Of a stretch of 64,000 nucleotides of DNA, positions 35,699-44,277 are shown one piece after another. Each line of letters starts with the position of its first letter. The first letter of the stretch is position 1. The notes beneath the pieces were generated by a model. It ran no database searches, had not been told where the DNA came from, and saw only the letters and a list, made by a program, of their open reading frames with translations. The position numbers were made by a program, and so were the translations under genes. Source of the stretch: a bacterium D16-36 (GTDB lineage: Bacteria > Bacillota > Clostridia > Lachnospirales > Lachnospiraceae); NCBI GenBank assembly GCA_003611745.1, contig RAYF01000009.1:62001-126000 (forward strand), read 5' to 3'.

Positions 35699-37447
35699 AT
35701 GAAAAACAAAATGTATTCAAAAGATGCGCTAAACAGTTTACTGCAGGAAGAAATGAAATATTATTATCAGGCCGCCGAAATCATTTCGGCAAACCATCAC
35801 AACATAATTCTTTCTATCCTTTCAAAAGAATCAAAAGAATTATTCATCTTAAAAATATTAGACCGCAGATATTATAACAAAAGCTTATATCAGAAGATTT
35901 TTAGCATTACTGGAAATTCCTTATTAATACCGTTTCAGACATTTACTGACACATCTTATATTTACTTTGTTTATCCACATTTGAATACCTTAACAGAAGC
36001 CCTATCCACAAAAACTATCAATTACTCCACATTATATACTCTGATTTTTTCTATCGGAAATGCCGCTGCATCCCTGCATGAACATAATATTCTTCATCTG
36101 GACATTACACCAAATAATATTTTTTTAGATAATGAAGGAAAATGTTATCTTGGGGATTTCTCTTCTGCACTTCCGATAAGGGATATACAATCACTCCTAT
36201 CCCGCCGTTATCTCCGGACTGGAACGACCTGTTCCTTTGCACTGCCAGAACAAACACAGGTACCCTCTGTTTCCTATTGGAATGACTGCTACAGCTTTGT
36301 ACTTCTATGCTACGCACTATTTAACAGGGGTAAATTTCCACATGAAACAATTCTGCCACCCACACAGGCAATAGAAAAAATAAACTCATTTTTAACAAAA
36401 TGGATGAAATGCCCTTCCCATATTGGCCCCAGTATTATTAGAAATTTTCTCACTGAATTAGATGATATACTAAATAACTGTAATGAAGAAAAGGAACTTC
36501 TAAATTACAGCCTGAAATTATCTGATTGTGATAGCGGGCAAAATTGCTTTTTAGAAAAAACCCCTGACTACAATATAGAAAATTTTTCCTTTTCTAAAAC
36601 TGCAATGTTTCCCCTGCATTTTAATAAAAAAGGGCACAGACTTCGCTTGTGCCCTAGCAAAAATGCTAAAGAACAAAGTTCTTTGCATTTATTGTTGGTA
36701 CACCACCACACACCGAGAACTTTCCTAATATATCAAAGAGATAAGAGGCCTGTCCTCTTATATGGCTTATTGATTTTCTGCAGCTTTCTCTTTCTTTTTT
36801 CACTCTATCACTATCTGTCAAAAAGCAGCCGCAGAGAAGAAAAACAAAATATTATTCTGTCCAAAGAGATAGAAACCCCGCCCACAGAAACCATGCAGAT
36901 AGACACCAGTCCATCCTGCTACCCTGCCCAGACCTCTATCCCTCTAGCCTCTCCTGCCAGCATAAATACTGGCTTACCAGACAAAATAAATCATAAAGAA
37001 AAAAGAGGGAAAAAACACATCCTTGATATTTCTGATAATCCTAATCAGAATATTTCCTTTTTAAAGAACAAAGAGAATATTTCCAATTTGCATATACTTT
37101 TTGCAAACTGCTGCCGTCTTTCCACATGCAGTGCATTCTCATCTCTTTCTTCCTTAAAAGAACTTTACCTGAACAGTAACCAGATTATATCTCCTATCGG
37201 CTTAACAGGGCTTTCAAAATTAGAAGTGCTTGTGCTATCAAATAACAAACTATCTGACATTTCCTGCCTTAGCAAATTAAGGAATTTAACTGTTCTTGAC
37301 CTATCCCATAACTGCAATTTAAAGAACCTTAAAACCCTATCGTCATTAACAAAACTCCGTTGCCTTATCTTGACAAACACAAATGCCTCAGAAAAAGAAA
37401 TACAATTTCTTCAAAAAAAATTACCAAGTTGTACAATACTTTATTAA
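35699..37447 (+). CDS. Atypical protein kinase with membrane helix and extracytoplasmic leucine-rich repeats
   Basis: 582 residues. The N-terminal 280 residues are a eukaryotic-like kinase: beta-3 Lys52 (FILKIL), catalytic loop HLDITPNN (His133, Asp135, Asn140) and metal site Asp153 in GDFSS, where DFG reads DFS; the Gly-rich loop is not recognisable. A juxtamembrane stretch (310-345) is encoded by an in-frame copy of the GGGCACAG repeat. One helix (about 349-371, LLYGLLIFCSFLFLFSLY) leads to an outer Ser/Pro/Thr-rich linker and leucine-rich repeats (about 440-582, LKELYLNSNQI, LEVLVLSNNKL, LTVLDLSHN). The order is receptor-like: LRR outside, kinase inside. PASTA repeats are absent. Start ATG 35699 has only a weak SD. 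Neighbouring secreted proteins could be ligands or targets. Confidence 0.8.
   Translation: MKNKMYSKDALNSLLQEEMKYYYQAAEIISANHHNIILSILSKESKELFILKILDRRYYNKSLYQKIFSITGNSLLIPFQTFTDTSYIYFVYPHLNTLTEALSTKTINYSTLYTLIFSIGNAAASLHEHNILHLDITPNNIFLDNEGKCYLGDFSSALPIRDIQSLLSRRYLRTGTTCSFALPEQTQVPSVSYWNDCYSFVLLCYALFNRGKFPHETILPPTQAIEKINSFLTKWMKCPSHIGPSIIRNFLTELDDILNNCNEEKELLNYSLKLSDCDSGQNCFLEKTPDYNIENFSFSKTAMFPLHFNKKGHRLRLCPSKNAKEQSSLHLLLVHHHTPRTFLIYQRDKRPVLLYGLLIFCSFLFLFSLYHYLSKSSRREEKQNIILSKEIETPPTETMQIDTSPSCYPAQTSIPLASPASINTGLPDKINHKEKRGKKHILDISDNPNQNISFLKNKENISNLHILFANCCRLSTCSAFSSLSSLKELYLNSNQIISPIGLTGLSKLEVLVLSNNKLSDISCLSKLRNLTVLDLSHNCNLKNLKTLSSLTKLRCLILTNTNASEKEIQFLQKKLPSCTILY
36626..36733 (+). repeat. 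Interspersed repeat, GGGCACAG family (copy 2), in frame inside the kinase gene
   Basis: The full three-part element (hairpin 36632-36654, second hairpin around AAAGAAC/GTTCTTT, tail GTTGGTACACCACCAC...GAGAACTTTCCTAATATAT) lies between the kinase domain and the membrane helix. It is about 108 bp, a multiple of three, has no stop in this frame, and adds about 36 residues (KKGHRLRLCPSKNAKEQ and so on). Copies at 20126 and 41966 are intergenic. Confidence 0.85.
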
Positions 37448-37464
37448 AAGAGAGGAGAACTACT

Positions 37465-39912
37465 ATGAAATTTATATCTAAAAATATTACAAAACAACTT
37501 AGCAGCTTATTTATTATTACAATATTTTCTATTGCACTTTTTTCTATATTTTTTCCTAAAAAAGCATACGCCAAATCATCTGTTTGCTTTGCCAGAAAAT
37601 ATAACATACTTACAATAGAAAAAAATGTATTATATAAAATAAAAAATCTCGGAAAGACAGATTATGTCCGATATTCAGTTTCAAACCCTTCTCTGGCTTC
37701 TATTGGAAAAAAGAGCGGCCTCATGACTCCAAAAAAAGCTGGAAAATTAACAGTGAATGCAGTTATCTACAATAAGAAGCATAAGAGATTAAAAACACTT
37801 ACAAACAATGTTACAATCCAACAAAAGAAACAAATACTCCCAAATGCTGTCTTTAAAGTGAATAAGGGTATCAATCCATGGAATTTTACCATCTCTCTTT
37901 CCTGCAGCCGGATTCTTTTAAAAAAGGAGATTCAGGCAGATAAACTGACTATCACTCCTAAGGGCAGGAAAAGCCCTAAATTAACCGCATCATTCACAAG
38001 CCTTTCCGCCGATGGAAAAGAAATAATTTATACATTAAATACATCCGGCCAGACCAAGCTTTGTCCCGGCAACTCCTCCATGGATGGAACTTATACACTG
38101 GAATCCCTCAGGTTTTCTAAAAAACTATCCCTCAATTATAAAGAGCGTCTGACAGAGAATACCCTCTCTGGATTTGTCCTAAATTCGGATGGAAACTCTG
38201 TAAAGCATGCACTTGTTACTCTGAAAAAAGGCACCGTCACGTTAAATAAATGCCATACAGATGAAAATGGGCATTACAAGCTGCAGAATGTCCAAAATGC
38301 CGACTGCCTCACAGTAGAAAAAACTGGTTTTAAAAAGAATACCCTCTATAATCCGGCTATTTCTTCAAAGGGCACCACTTGTGAAAATATTATTCTGCGC
38401 TCCAGCAAGGAGACAGATGTTGCGATGGATTTCCTAATTACAGATAAAAAAAATAACCCAATTCCCAATACATCAATATATATTTTGGAGCAAAAAGATA
38501 CTGCACCGTCACAAACTCCTTTTCCTGATACAACAGAGCAAATCTCTGCTGTTAACTGTATGGCAGATTATATTCCCAAAGAGAAAATCCTTTATTCCGG
38601 AGCAACAGATTCTGGCGGCAGGCTTTTACTGTCAAATTCCCCTTCCTCCCCATCTGCCCCCTGCTCCAACCTGACCTTAGGAGAAGAAACTCTTGTTTCT
38701 TATTCTGCCCAGCAAAAACCAGCACCCAATATAAAAAAAGAAATACTCCCATCTTCTATACTGGATGACAACAAAAATTATGTTATCTATATTAAAAACT
38801 ACTCCAAGGATAATCTGCAGCACAGTTATCATACGAAAAAAATTTTATTTTCTTTTACCAGCCTTATAACGGATTATGCCTTCCTTCATGTCAGGCTTAA
38901 TCTATGCCAACAGACATCTCTCAAAGATTTATCCATTATCAGCGATACTCCACCATCTCTCTGCCGTTCCTTACTTTTTCAATTTTTTCATCCAGATGAC
39001 AAGAAAGCTTTTTACCAATATCCAGTGGAAAAAGAACACTTCAAGATGACTGGCAATAAGATATTATCTTCCTCCCTCCTTCTACCTATATCCCTTCCGG
39101 AAGATACTTACTATTTAAAAATTCAGGCACTTTCTGAGGAAAGCAACATTTTATCACAATCTGATTTTGTTATCTGTTACATATCAAATTCTATAGCTTT
39201 TTTAGAGCCGATTACATTACAAAAAGCAGGATATGCACGGTTATTAGTTTATGGGAATAGGGAATGCAGCTTATCTTCTAAAGCTTCTTTTGAATTATAT
39301 CAAAAATATGACGGCTACTATTTCTATATTGGAAATTACTTCACGGATATTTTTACTAAAAAAGATAAAGAATTCTCAGTATCCAGTCTGTATTTAAACA
39401 ACCTATTCCCTGACTCAGATTATCTATTAGTTCCGCTTTCCGGTAATATTGCTGCAAAAGAATATCTTTCTTTCCATTCAACAAACCAAAATATATTTCC
39501 TGCAAAAGAATATGCAGAGCATTCCCTCACACCTCTGGCTACTATTTATTGTATCAAAACTGATTTAGGCATTAACACTGGCAATAATTCTGACGGCCTG
39601 CACCATACTGATGATACATGCCTGCTCTCTGTTCCCAATGATTTCTATAAAGATACTATTACTATCTCTTATAAAGACACTTACAAAATTAGCCAACATC
39701 TTGTCCGAACCAGCCATGCTTATCCAAACAGTGTAATTGCCATTTACAAACCGAACGGTACCTTTCTGACATCTACCCTTACAACTTCTCCGACAGATAA
39801 CATAGCAGCTAATAAAAATAATTTTTCTAAACAATCAATTATTGATATTTATACAAATAAAAGAATTTTAATTACAAACCAGAATTCTTATAAAAATTAC
39901 AGTATATCGTAA
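37465..39912 (+). CDS. Large secreted protein with Big_2-like and carboxypeptidase-regulatory-like domains
   Basis: About 815 residues. A signal peptide (LFIITIFSIALFSIFF, cleavage near AYA-KSS) precedes a Big_2-like domain (about 60-110, YSVSNPSLASIGKKSGLMTPKKAG split at the usual loop), a beta domain, and a CarboxypepD_reg-like domain (about 275-345, SGFVLNSDGNSVKHALVTLK, DENGHYKLQNV). The rest is beta-rich and unassigned. No sortase motif was seen at the C-terminus. SD AGAGGAG precedes ATG 37465 by seven bases; the frame open from 37360 overlaps the kinase gene and is not the start. It follows the kinase gene by 17 bp, so the two are probably co-transcribed. Confidence 0.75.
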   Translation: MKFISKNITKQLSSLFIITIFSIALFSIFFPKKAYAKSSVCFARKYNILTIEKNVLYKIKNLGKTDYVRYSVSNPSLASIGKKSGLMTPKKAGKLTVNAVIYNKKHKRLKTLTNNVTIQQKKQILPNAVFKVNKGINPWNFTISLSCSRILLKKEIQADKLTITPKGRKSPKLTASFTSLSADGKEIIYTLNTSGQTKLCPGNSSMDGTYTLESLRFSKKLSLNYKERLTENTLSGFVLNSDGNSVKHALVTLKKGTVTLNKCHTDENGHYKLQNVQNADCLTVEKTGFKKNTLYNPAISSKGTTCENIILRSSKETDVAMDFLITDKKNNPIPNTSIYILEQKDTAPSQTPFPDTTEQISAVNCMADYIPKEKILYSGATDSGGRLLLSNSPSSPSAPCSNLTLGEETLVSYSAQQKPAPNIKKEILPSSILDDNKNYVIYIKNYSKDNLQHSYHTKKILFSFTSLITDYAFLHVRLNLCQQTSLKDLSIISDTPPSLCRSLLFQFFHPDDKKAFYQYPVEKEHFKMTGNKILSSSLLLPISLPEDTYYLKIQALSEESNILSQSDFVICYISNSIAFLEPITLQKAGYARLLVYGNRECSLSSKASFELYQKYDGYYFYIGNYFTDIFTKKDKEFSVSSLYLNNLFPDSDYLLVPLSGNIAAKEYLSFHSTNQNIFPAKEYAEHSLTPLATIYCIKTDLGINTGNNSDGLHHTDDTCLLSVPNDFYKDTITISYKDTYKISQHLVRTSHAYPNSVIAIYKPNGTFLTSTLTTSPTDNIAANKNNFSKQSIIDIYTNKRILITNQNSYKNYSIS

Positions 39913-39935
39913 ATTATTACTACGGCGGTTACATA

Positions 39936-41255
39936 TTAGTATATGATACCTTCCTTAGTTACTCTGGCAAATACCTGTTTCAATTCTTTCGGTTTCTCAT
40001 GCCCAAAGGTATATCCCTTCTCCAGATATAAGGCTGCATCCTGCAATTTTTTCTGATTGGAGCTGTAAAGTGTGGCAAGTTTTTCCCCCTTCTCCACCTG
40101 ATCTCCTGTTTTTTTAAAAAACCGAATTCCCGCTGCCATATCAATCAGGCTTTCTTTTCTTTCCCTGCCTGCACCCAATATTACAGCCGTTTTTCCACAT
40201 AATTCTGTATCCATACTCACTATGTATCCAGCCTCTTTTGCTGTTAAATTTATTTCATAAGGTGCTCCCTTAAACTTTTCCGGATGATAAATATAAGATT
40301 CATCCCCTCCCTGCTCTTTTACCATCGCTGCAAACCTGTCAAGTGCAGTTCCATTCTTTATCACTTTTTGAACCATTTCCAGACATTCTTTTTTAGTCCC
40401 CATCTGCCCTAATTCCAGCATAGCAGAAGCAAACACTTCACATATTTTTTGAAAATCATCAGGTCCCTTTCCCTGCAAAGTCTCTATCGCTTCTATTATT
40501 TCAATATTATTCCCCACCGCGATACCAAGAGGAACATCCATATTAGTTAATATTGCAATCGTCTCACGTCCTGCCCCTTCCCCGATTGCAACCATTTTTT
40601 CTGCGAGAATCAATGCATCATCCACCGACTTCATAAACGCTCCACTTCCCACCGTCACATCAAGCACTATTTTGTCACTTCCCGCAGCAAGCTTTTTACT
40701 CATAATGGATGCCGCAATTAAAGGGATACTGTCTACAGTAGCGGTTACATCGCGAAGAGCATATAATTTTTTATCTGCCGGAGCTATATTAGCAGATTGT
40801 CCAATCAGAGAAATACCTAACTTATTTACAATCTGAAAAAACTTCTTTTCATCAATTGCTGTCTGCATTCCAGGTATGGATTCTAATTTGTCAATAGTTC
40901 CTCCGGTAAATCCAAGACCCCTTCCGCTCATCTTTGCAACTTTTCCGCCACAGGCAGCCACCACCGGGGCTACTACCAGTGTTGTTTTATCACCAACACC
41001 TCCTGTACTGTGTTTATCTACTTTAATACCATCTATCTTTGACAAATCAACCATATCACCGGACTTTGCCATGCACTCTGTCATATTTATAAGCTCACAA
41101 TCTGTCATCCCATTATAATAGATTGCCATCAGCAGGGCGGACATCTGGTAATCGGGGATTTCTTCTGCCACATACCCATCAATAGCATAATAAATCTCTT
41201 CCTTTGCTAATTCAAAACCCCGCTTTTTTTTGTCAATTATATCATACATCCTCAT
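39936..41255 (-). CDS. pdp: Pyrimidine-nucleoside phosphorylase
   Basis: Cleaves uridine, thymidine or deoxyuridine with phosphate to give base and (deoxy)ribose-1-phosphate. The 439-residue protein has the signature KMSGRGLGFTGGTIDKLESI and the phosphate loop KHSTGGVGDKTTL. SD GGGAGG lies seven bases before ATG 41255. It follows cdd on the same strand, forming a pyrimidine nucleoside salvage pair. Confidence 0.95.
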   Translation of the reverse strand: MRMYDIIDKKKRGFELAKEEIYYAIDGYVAEEIPDYQMSALLMAIYYNGMTDCELINMTECMAKSGDMVDLSKIDGIKVDKHSTGGVGDKTTLVVAPVVAACGGKVAKMSGRGLGFTGGTIDKLESIPGMQTAIDEKKFFQIVNKLGISLIGQSANIAPADKKLYALRDVTATVDSIPLIAASIMSKKLAAGSDKIVLDVTVGSGAFMKSVDDALILAEKMVAIGEGAGRETIAILTNMDVPLGIAVGNNIEIIEAIETLQGKGPDDFQKICEVFASAMLELGQMGTKKECLEMVQKVIKNGTALDRFAAMVKEQGGDESYIYHPEKFKGAPYEINLTAKEAGYIVSMDTELCGKTAVILGAGRERKESLIDMAAGIRFFKKTGDQVEKGEKLATLYSSNQKKLQDAALYLEKGYTFGHEKPKELKQVFARVTKEGIIY

Positions 41256-41281
41256 AAAAAAGCCTCCCTTCCAATTTACTT

Positions 41282-41343
41282 AGGAACTGTTCATAAATTG
41301 CTCATGACAATTACTTGTCACAAATAATTCCTTAACAGTTCCT
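41282..41343. repeat. 62-bp inverted-repeat element, AGGAACTGTT ends, between cdd and pdp
   Basis: Ends AGGAACTGTT (41282-41291) and AACAGTTCCT (41334-41343) enclose TGACAA-TTAC-TTGTCA. The ends match those of the elements at 7312 and 11258. Located in the cdd-pdp spacer, it may uncouple expression of the two genes. Confidence 0.65.
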
Positions 41344-41417
41344 TATCTACTTTCAGCATGAATCCTATATTCTACTCACACATGCACAATAGGCTAATCA
41401 AAAAAATACATTCTCAA

Positions 41418-41858
41418 TCAGGATATATTCTCCGGCCCAAATCCCATTGGCAGTAATTCCTTTAATAAATATATTTTGTATTCCCCATCTGAATTTCCCA
41501 GAATAATTTCAAAAGTTTCAGGATTACAAAATTCCATCATTACTTGAAGGCATACACCACAGGGAGGGCAAAAATCCAATTTCACCCTATCACTGCCTCC
41601 CATGATAGCTATCCTTTCAAACTTTTGTCTTCCATCACTGACTGCCTTAAAAAAAGCAGTCCTCTCCGCACAATTTGTCGCTGTATATCCAGCATTTTCT
41701 ATATTACATCCAAGATAAAATTCACCTGTGTCTGCTTGAAGGCATGCGCCTACATGAAACTTTGAATAGGGTGCATAGGAACTTTTTCTGGCCTCCAATG
41801 CCATATCAATCATTTTTTTTATTTCTTCTATTTCTTTTTTATCTATTCCATTTTTCAT
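41418..41858 (-). CDS. cdd: Cytidine deaminase
   Basis: Converts cytidine and deoxycytidine to uridine and deoxyuridine. 146 residues with the zinc-site motifs: HVGA, NCAERTA (Cys ligand and catalytic Glu) and PCGVC (two Cys ligands), the tetrameric three-Cys class. Two in-frame ATGs occur; the one at 41858 is seven bases from the GGGGG SD whereas 41864 is too close. Confidence 0.95.
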   Translation of the reverse strand: MKNGIDKKEIEEIKKMIDMALEARKSSYAPYSKFHVGACLQADTGEFYLGCNIENAGYTATNCAERTAFFKAVSDGRQKFERIAIMGGSDRVKLDFCPPCGVCLQVMMEFCNPETFEIILGNSDGEYKIYLLKELLPMGFGPENIS

Positions 41859-41965
41859 TATCATTCCCCCATACTTTTTTCAACGTCATTTTAGTAATTA
41901 TATTTTTGGCAAATTTATCTAGCATCTAGTATAATAGTTAATTATTGTATATATAAGAATAAAGT

Positions 41966-42058
41966 AAAAAAAGGCACAGACTTCGCTTGTGCCCTAGCAA
42001 AAATGCTTTAGCATTTTTGTTGGTACACCACCATACACCGAGAACTTTCCTAATATAT
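41966..42058 (+). repeat. Interspersed repeat, GGGCACAG family (copy 3)
   Basis: Starts AAAAAAGGCACAGACTTCGC, followed by a shortened second hairpin (AAAAATGC-TTTA-GCATTTTT) and the tail GTTGGTACACCACCATACACCG then AGAACTTTCCTAATATAT, nearly identical to the tail in the kinase gene. Confidence 0.85.
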
Positions 42059-42059
42059 A

Positions 42060-42480
42060 AGAAAGTTTCACAAATTTTCATATCTTCGCAATACAAAATT
42101 CTTATTTTTATGTTATGATGTTTGAGTCAAAAGGTATTTTGTTCCCAACTGATTCCACGAATTACTGTATTGCTAACTATTTTTAGCTCTAGCATCATTA
42201 ATAATAGTATATCACATTTTATGAAAGCCTGTTGACAGGTTTTGCAAATTTTATGGAATTAAATACCATAAATTCCGTCATAGGTGTGAAAAGTCAAATA
42301 TCCAGCCACACAGATAATAATATTTTTTAAGAATTTACTTTTCCTAATGATAATTTCATATTATAATAGAGAAAGATGTCTTTTTAGGGAATTATACTAA
42401 TATAGCATTTTATAAGTGCTGAGAAATAGTTCGGTTCCTAAAAAAAATATTATATTACGCCAATATAGAAGGTTGTAAGA
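42060..42480. other. AT-rich spacer between repeat copy 3 and the glycosyltransferase gene
   Basis: Together with the repeat this makes a 634-bp gene-free stretch between divergent genes. A TATAAT at 42362-42367 could be a -10 for the downstream gene, but no convincing -35 lies at the right distance. No open frame, RNA fold or operator was recognised. Confidence 0.5.
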
Positions 42481-42492
42481 ATGGGGGAATAT

Positions 42493-43509
42493 ATGAAATT
42501 ACTAACTATAACAATACCATGTTATAATTCGCAAGATTATATGAGACATGCGATTGAGAGCGCGCTTGCTGGAGGAAAGGATGTTGAAATACTGATTGTG
42601 GATGATGGTTCCATAGATAACACTCTTATGATTGCTAATGAATATCAGGAAAAATATCCGAATATCATAAAGGCAATCCATAAAGAAAATGGAGGGCATG
42701 GATCTGCAGTAAATACAGGAATTCAAAATGCTTCCGGGCTTTTCTTCAAGGTTCTTGACAGTGACGATTGGTTTGACGAGGCAAGCTTAAAGAAAATTCT
42801 TCGCTTAATAAAGTACGTAGCTGCGCAGTCCATTCCTTTAGATATGATAATCAGCAATTATGTATATGAAAAACCAAGCCTTCATAAACGTAAAGTTGTC
42901 AACTACCGCAGTGCTGTTCCATGCAATAAGTTTTTTACATGGGATGACGTAAAATACTTTAAAATGACACAAAACCTTTTAATGCACTCTATTATGTATA
43001 AAACGAAGTTGTTAAGAGATTGTAAATTGCACCTTCCAGAGCACACTTTTTATGTAGATAACATATTTGCTTTTTGTCCGCTTCCTTATGTAAAGAGGAT
43101 GTATTATCTAAATGTAAATTTATATCGATATTACATTGGACGGGATGATCAGTCTGTCAATGAAACGGTTATGACAAAACGTATTGACCAGCAGATTAAG
43201 ATAACAAAAATTATGATTCATTCACTAAACCTTGAATCAATTTCATCTAAAAAACTTAAAAGTTATATGCTGCAGTATCTGTCTATGATGATGATAGTAA
43301 GCTCAGCATTACTGGTTAATGAGGGATCTCTAGAAAACCTTGCGAAACGGGACGAGCTATGGAATTATTTAAAATCAAATGATAAAAAGGTATATAAATT
43401 AATAACTTTACGCAAATTCGGCCTGCCTTTACAATGGAAATCTGAATTTGGCAAAAAAATTATTATTTCCGGATACCATTTTTTCAACCGGATTTTTGGA
43501 TTTAATTAG
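42493..43509 (+). CDS. Family 2 glycosyltransferase
   Basis: A 339-residue GT-A enzyme: LTITIPCYNSQDYMRHAIES, then VDDGSIDNT and the metal-binding DSDDWFD (DxD). No membrane helix is clear, so it probably acts at the cytoplasmic face. Acceptor and donor are unknown. The ATG at 42493 follows GGGGGA; the upstream ATG at 42481 overlaps that SD. relQ follows after 21 bp and is probably co-transcribed. Confidence 0.88.
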   Translation: MKLLTITIPCYNSQDYMRHAIESALAGGKDVEILIVDDGSIDNTLMIANEYQEKYPNIIKAIHKENGGHGSAVNTGIQNASGLFFKVLDSDDWFDEASLKKILRLIKYVAAQSIPLDMIISNYVYEKPSLHKRKVVNYRSAVPCNKFFTWDDVKYFKMTQNLLMHSIMYKTKLLRDCKLHLPEHTFYVDNIFAFCPLPYVKRMYYLNVNLYRYYIGRDDQSVNETVMTKRIDQQIKITKIMIHSLNLESISSKKLKSYMLQYLSMMMIVSSALLVNEGSLENLAKRDELWNYLKSNDKKVYKLITLRKFGLPLQWKSEFGKKIIISGYHFFNRIFGFN

Positions 43510-43530
43510 AAGCTGTTCAGGAGAATTACT

Positions 43531-44277
43531 ATGGAAAACGAACTATTATATTACGATGATGATGAAAAATGGAGCCATGCTCTTTTGCTATATGATGCTG
43601 TTTTAAAGGAAATCTGCACCAAATTGGAAATATTAAATAATGAATTTAAATTGGCCCATCAATACAATCCAATTGAGCATATTACCTCACGCATAAAATC
43701 TGCATCAAGTATTGCCCGAAAAATACGGCTGAAGCAAAAGGAACTTACAGTAGAAAACATTATACGCTATGTCAATGATGTTGCTGGCGTCAGAATTATT
43801 TGTTCCTTTACTTCGGATATTTACCGCATTGCAGCAGCAATCTCAAATCAAAATGATGTAACCGTTTTAAAAGTAAAAGACTATATTGCTCATCCAAAAG
43901 CTAATGGTTATATGAGTTATCATATGATAGTATCTATCCCTATTTTCCTTTCGGATGATATGATAGATACTAAAGTGGAAATTCAAATCAGGACGATTGC
44001 AATGGATTTCTGGGCGAGTTTAGAGCATAAAATTTATTACAAATTTGAGGGAAAAGCACCGGAAGGTATTAGAGATGAACTTAAGGAATGCGCACAGATT
44101 ATCTCTTTTCTGGATCAAAAAATGCTTTCTATCAATGAAGACGTAAATCGTTACCATGAAAATTTCAACGGCGGTTCTACTATGCCTTCTAATGTTACTG
44201 TTTATGAAAATGAAAATACTGACCCAAAAGTTCCCGATTCCCTAAAGTCACTTTTTGGAACTATTGTTACCGAATAA
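43531..44277 (+). CDS. relQ: Small alarmone synthetase ((p)ppGpp synthetase, RelQ/YjbM type)
   Basis: 248 residues with only a RelA/SpoT synthetase domain. NDVAGVRIICSFTSDIYRIA, HPKANGYMSYHMIV (G-loop region) and VEIQIRTIAMDFWASLEHKI are present; no HD hydrolase domain. It would transfer pyrophosphate from ATP to GTP or GDP. The last 11 bp overlap the 3' end of the convergent gene at 44267. Confidence 0.93.
   Translation: MENELLYYDDDEKWSHALLLYDAVLKEICTKLEILNNEFKLAHQYNPIEHITSRIKSASSIARKIRLKQKELTVENIIRYVNDVAGVRIICSFTSDIYRIAAAISNQNDVTVLKVKDYIAHPKANGYMSYHMIVSIPIFLSDDMIDTKVEIQIRTIAMDFWASLEHKIYYKFEGKAPEGIRDELKECAQIISFLDQKMLSINEDVNRYHENFNGGSTMPSNVTVYENENTDPKVPDSLKSLFGTIVTE

Noticed and set aside
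42060-42480. Possible riboswitch or small RNA before the glycosyltransferase gene
   Set aside because: No recognisable aptamer motif or terminator-antiterminator pair; only AT-rich sequence.
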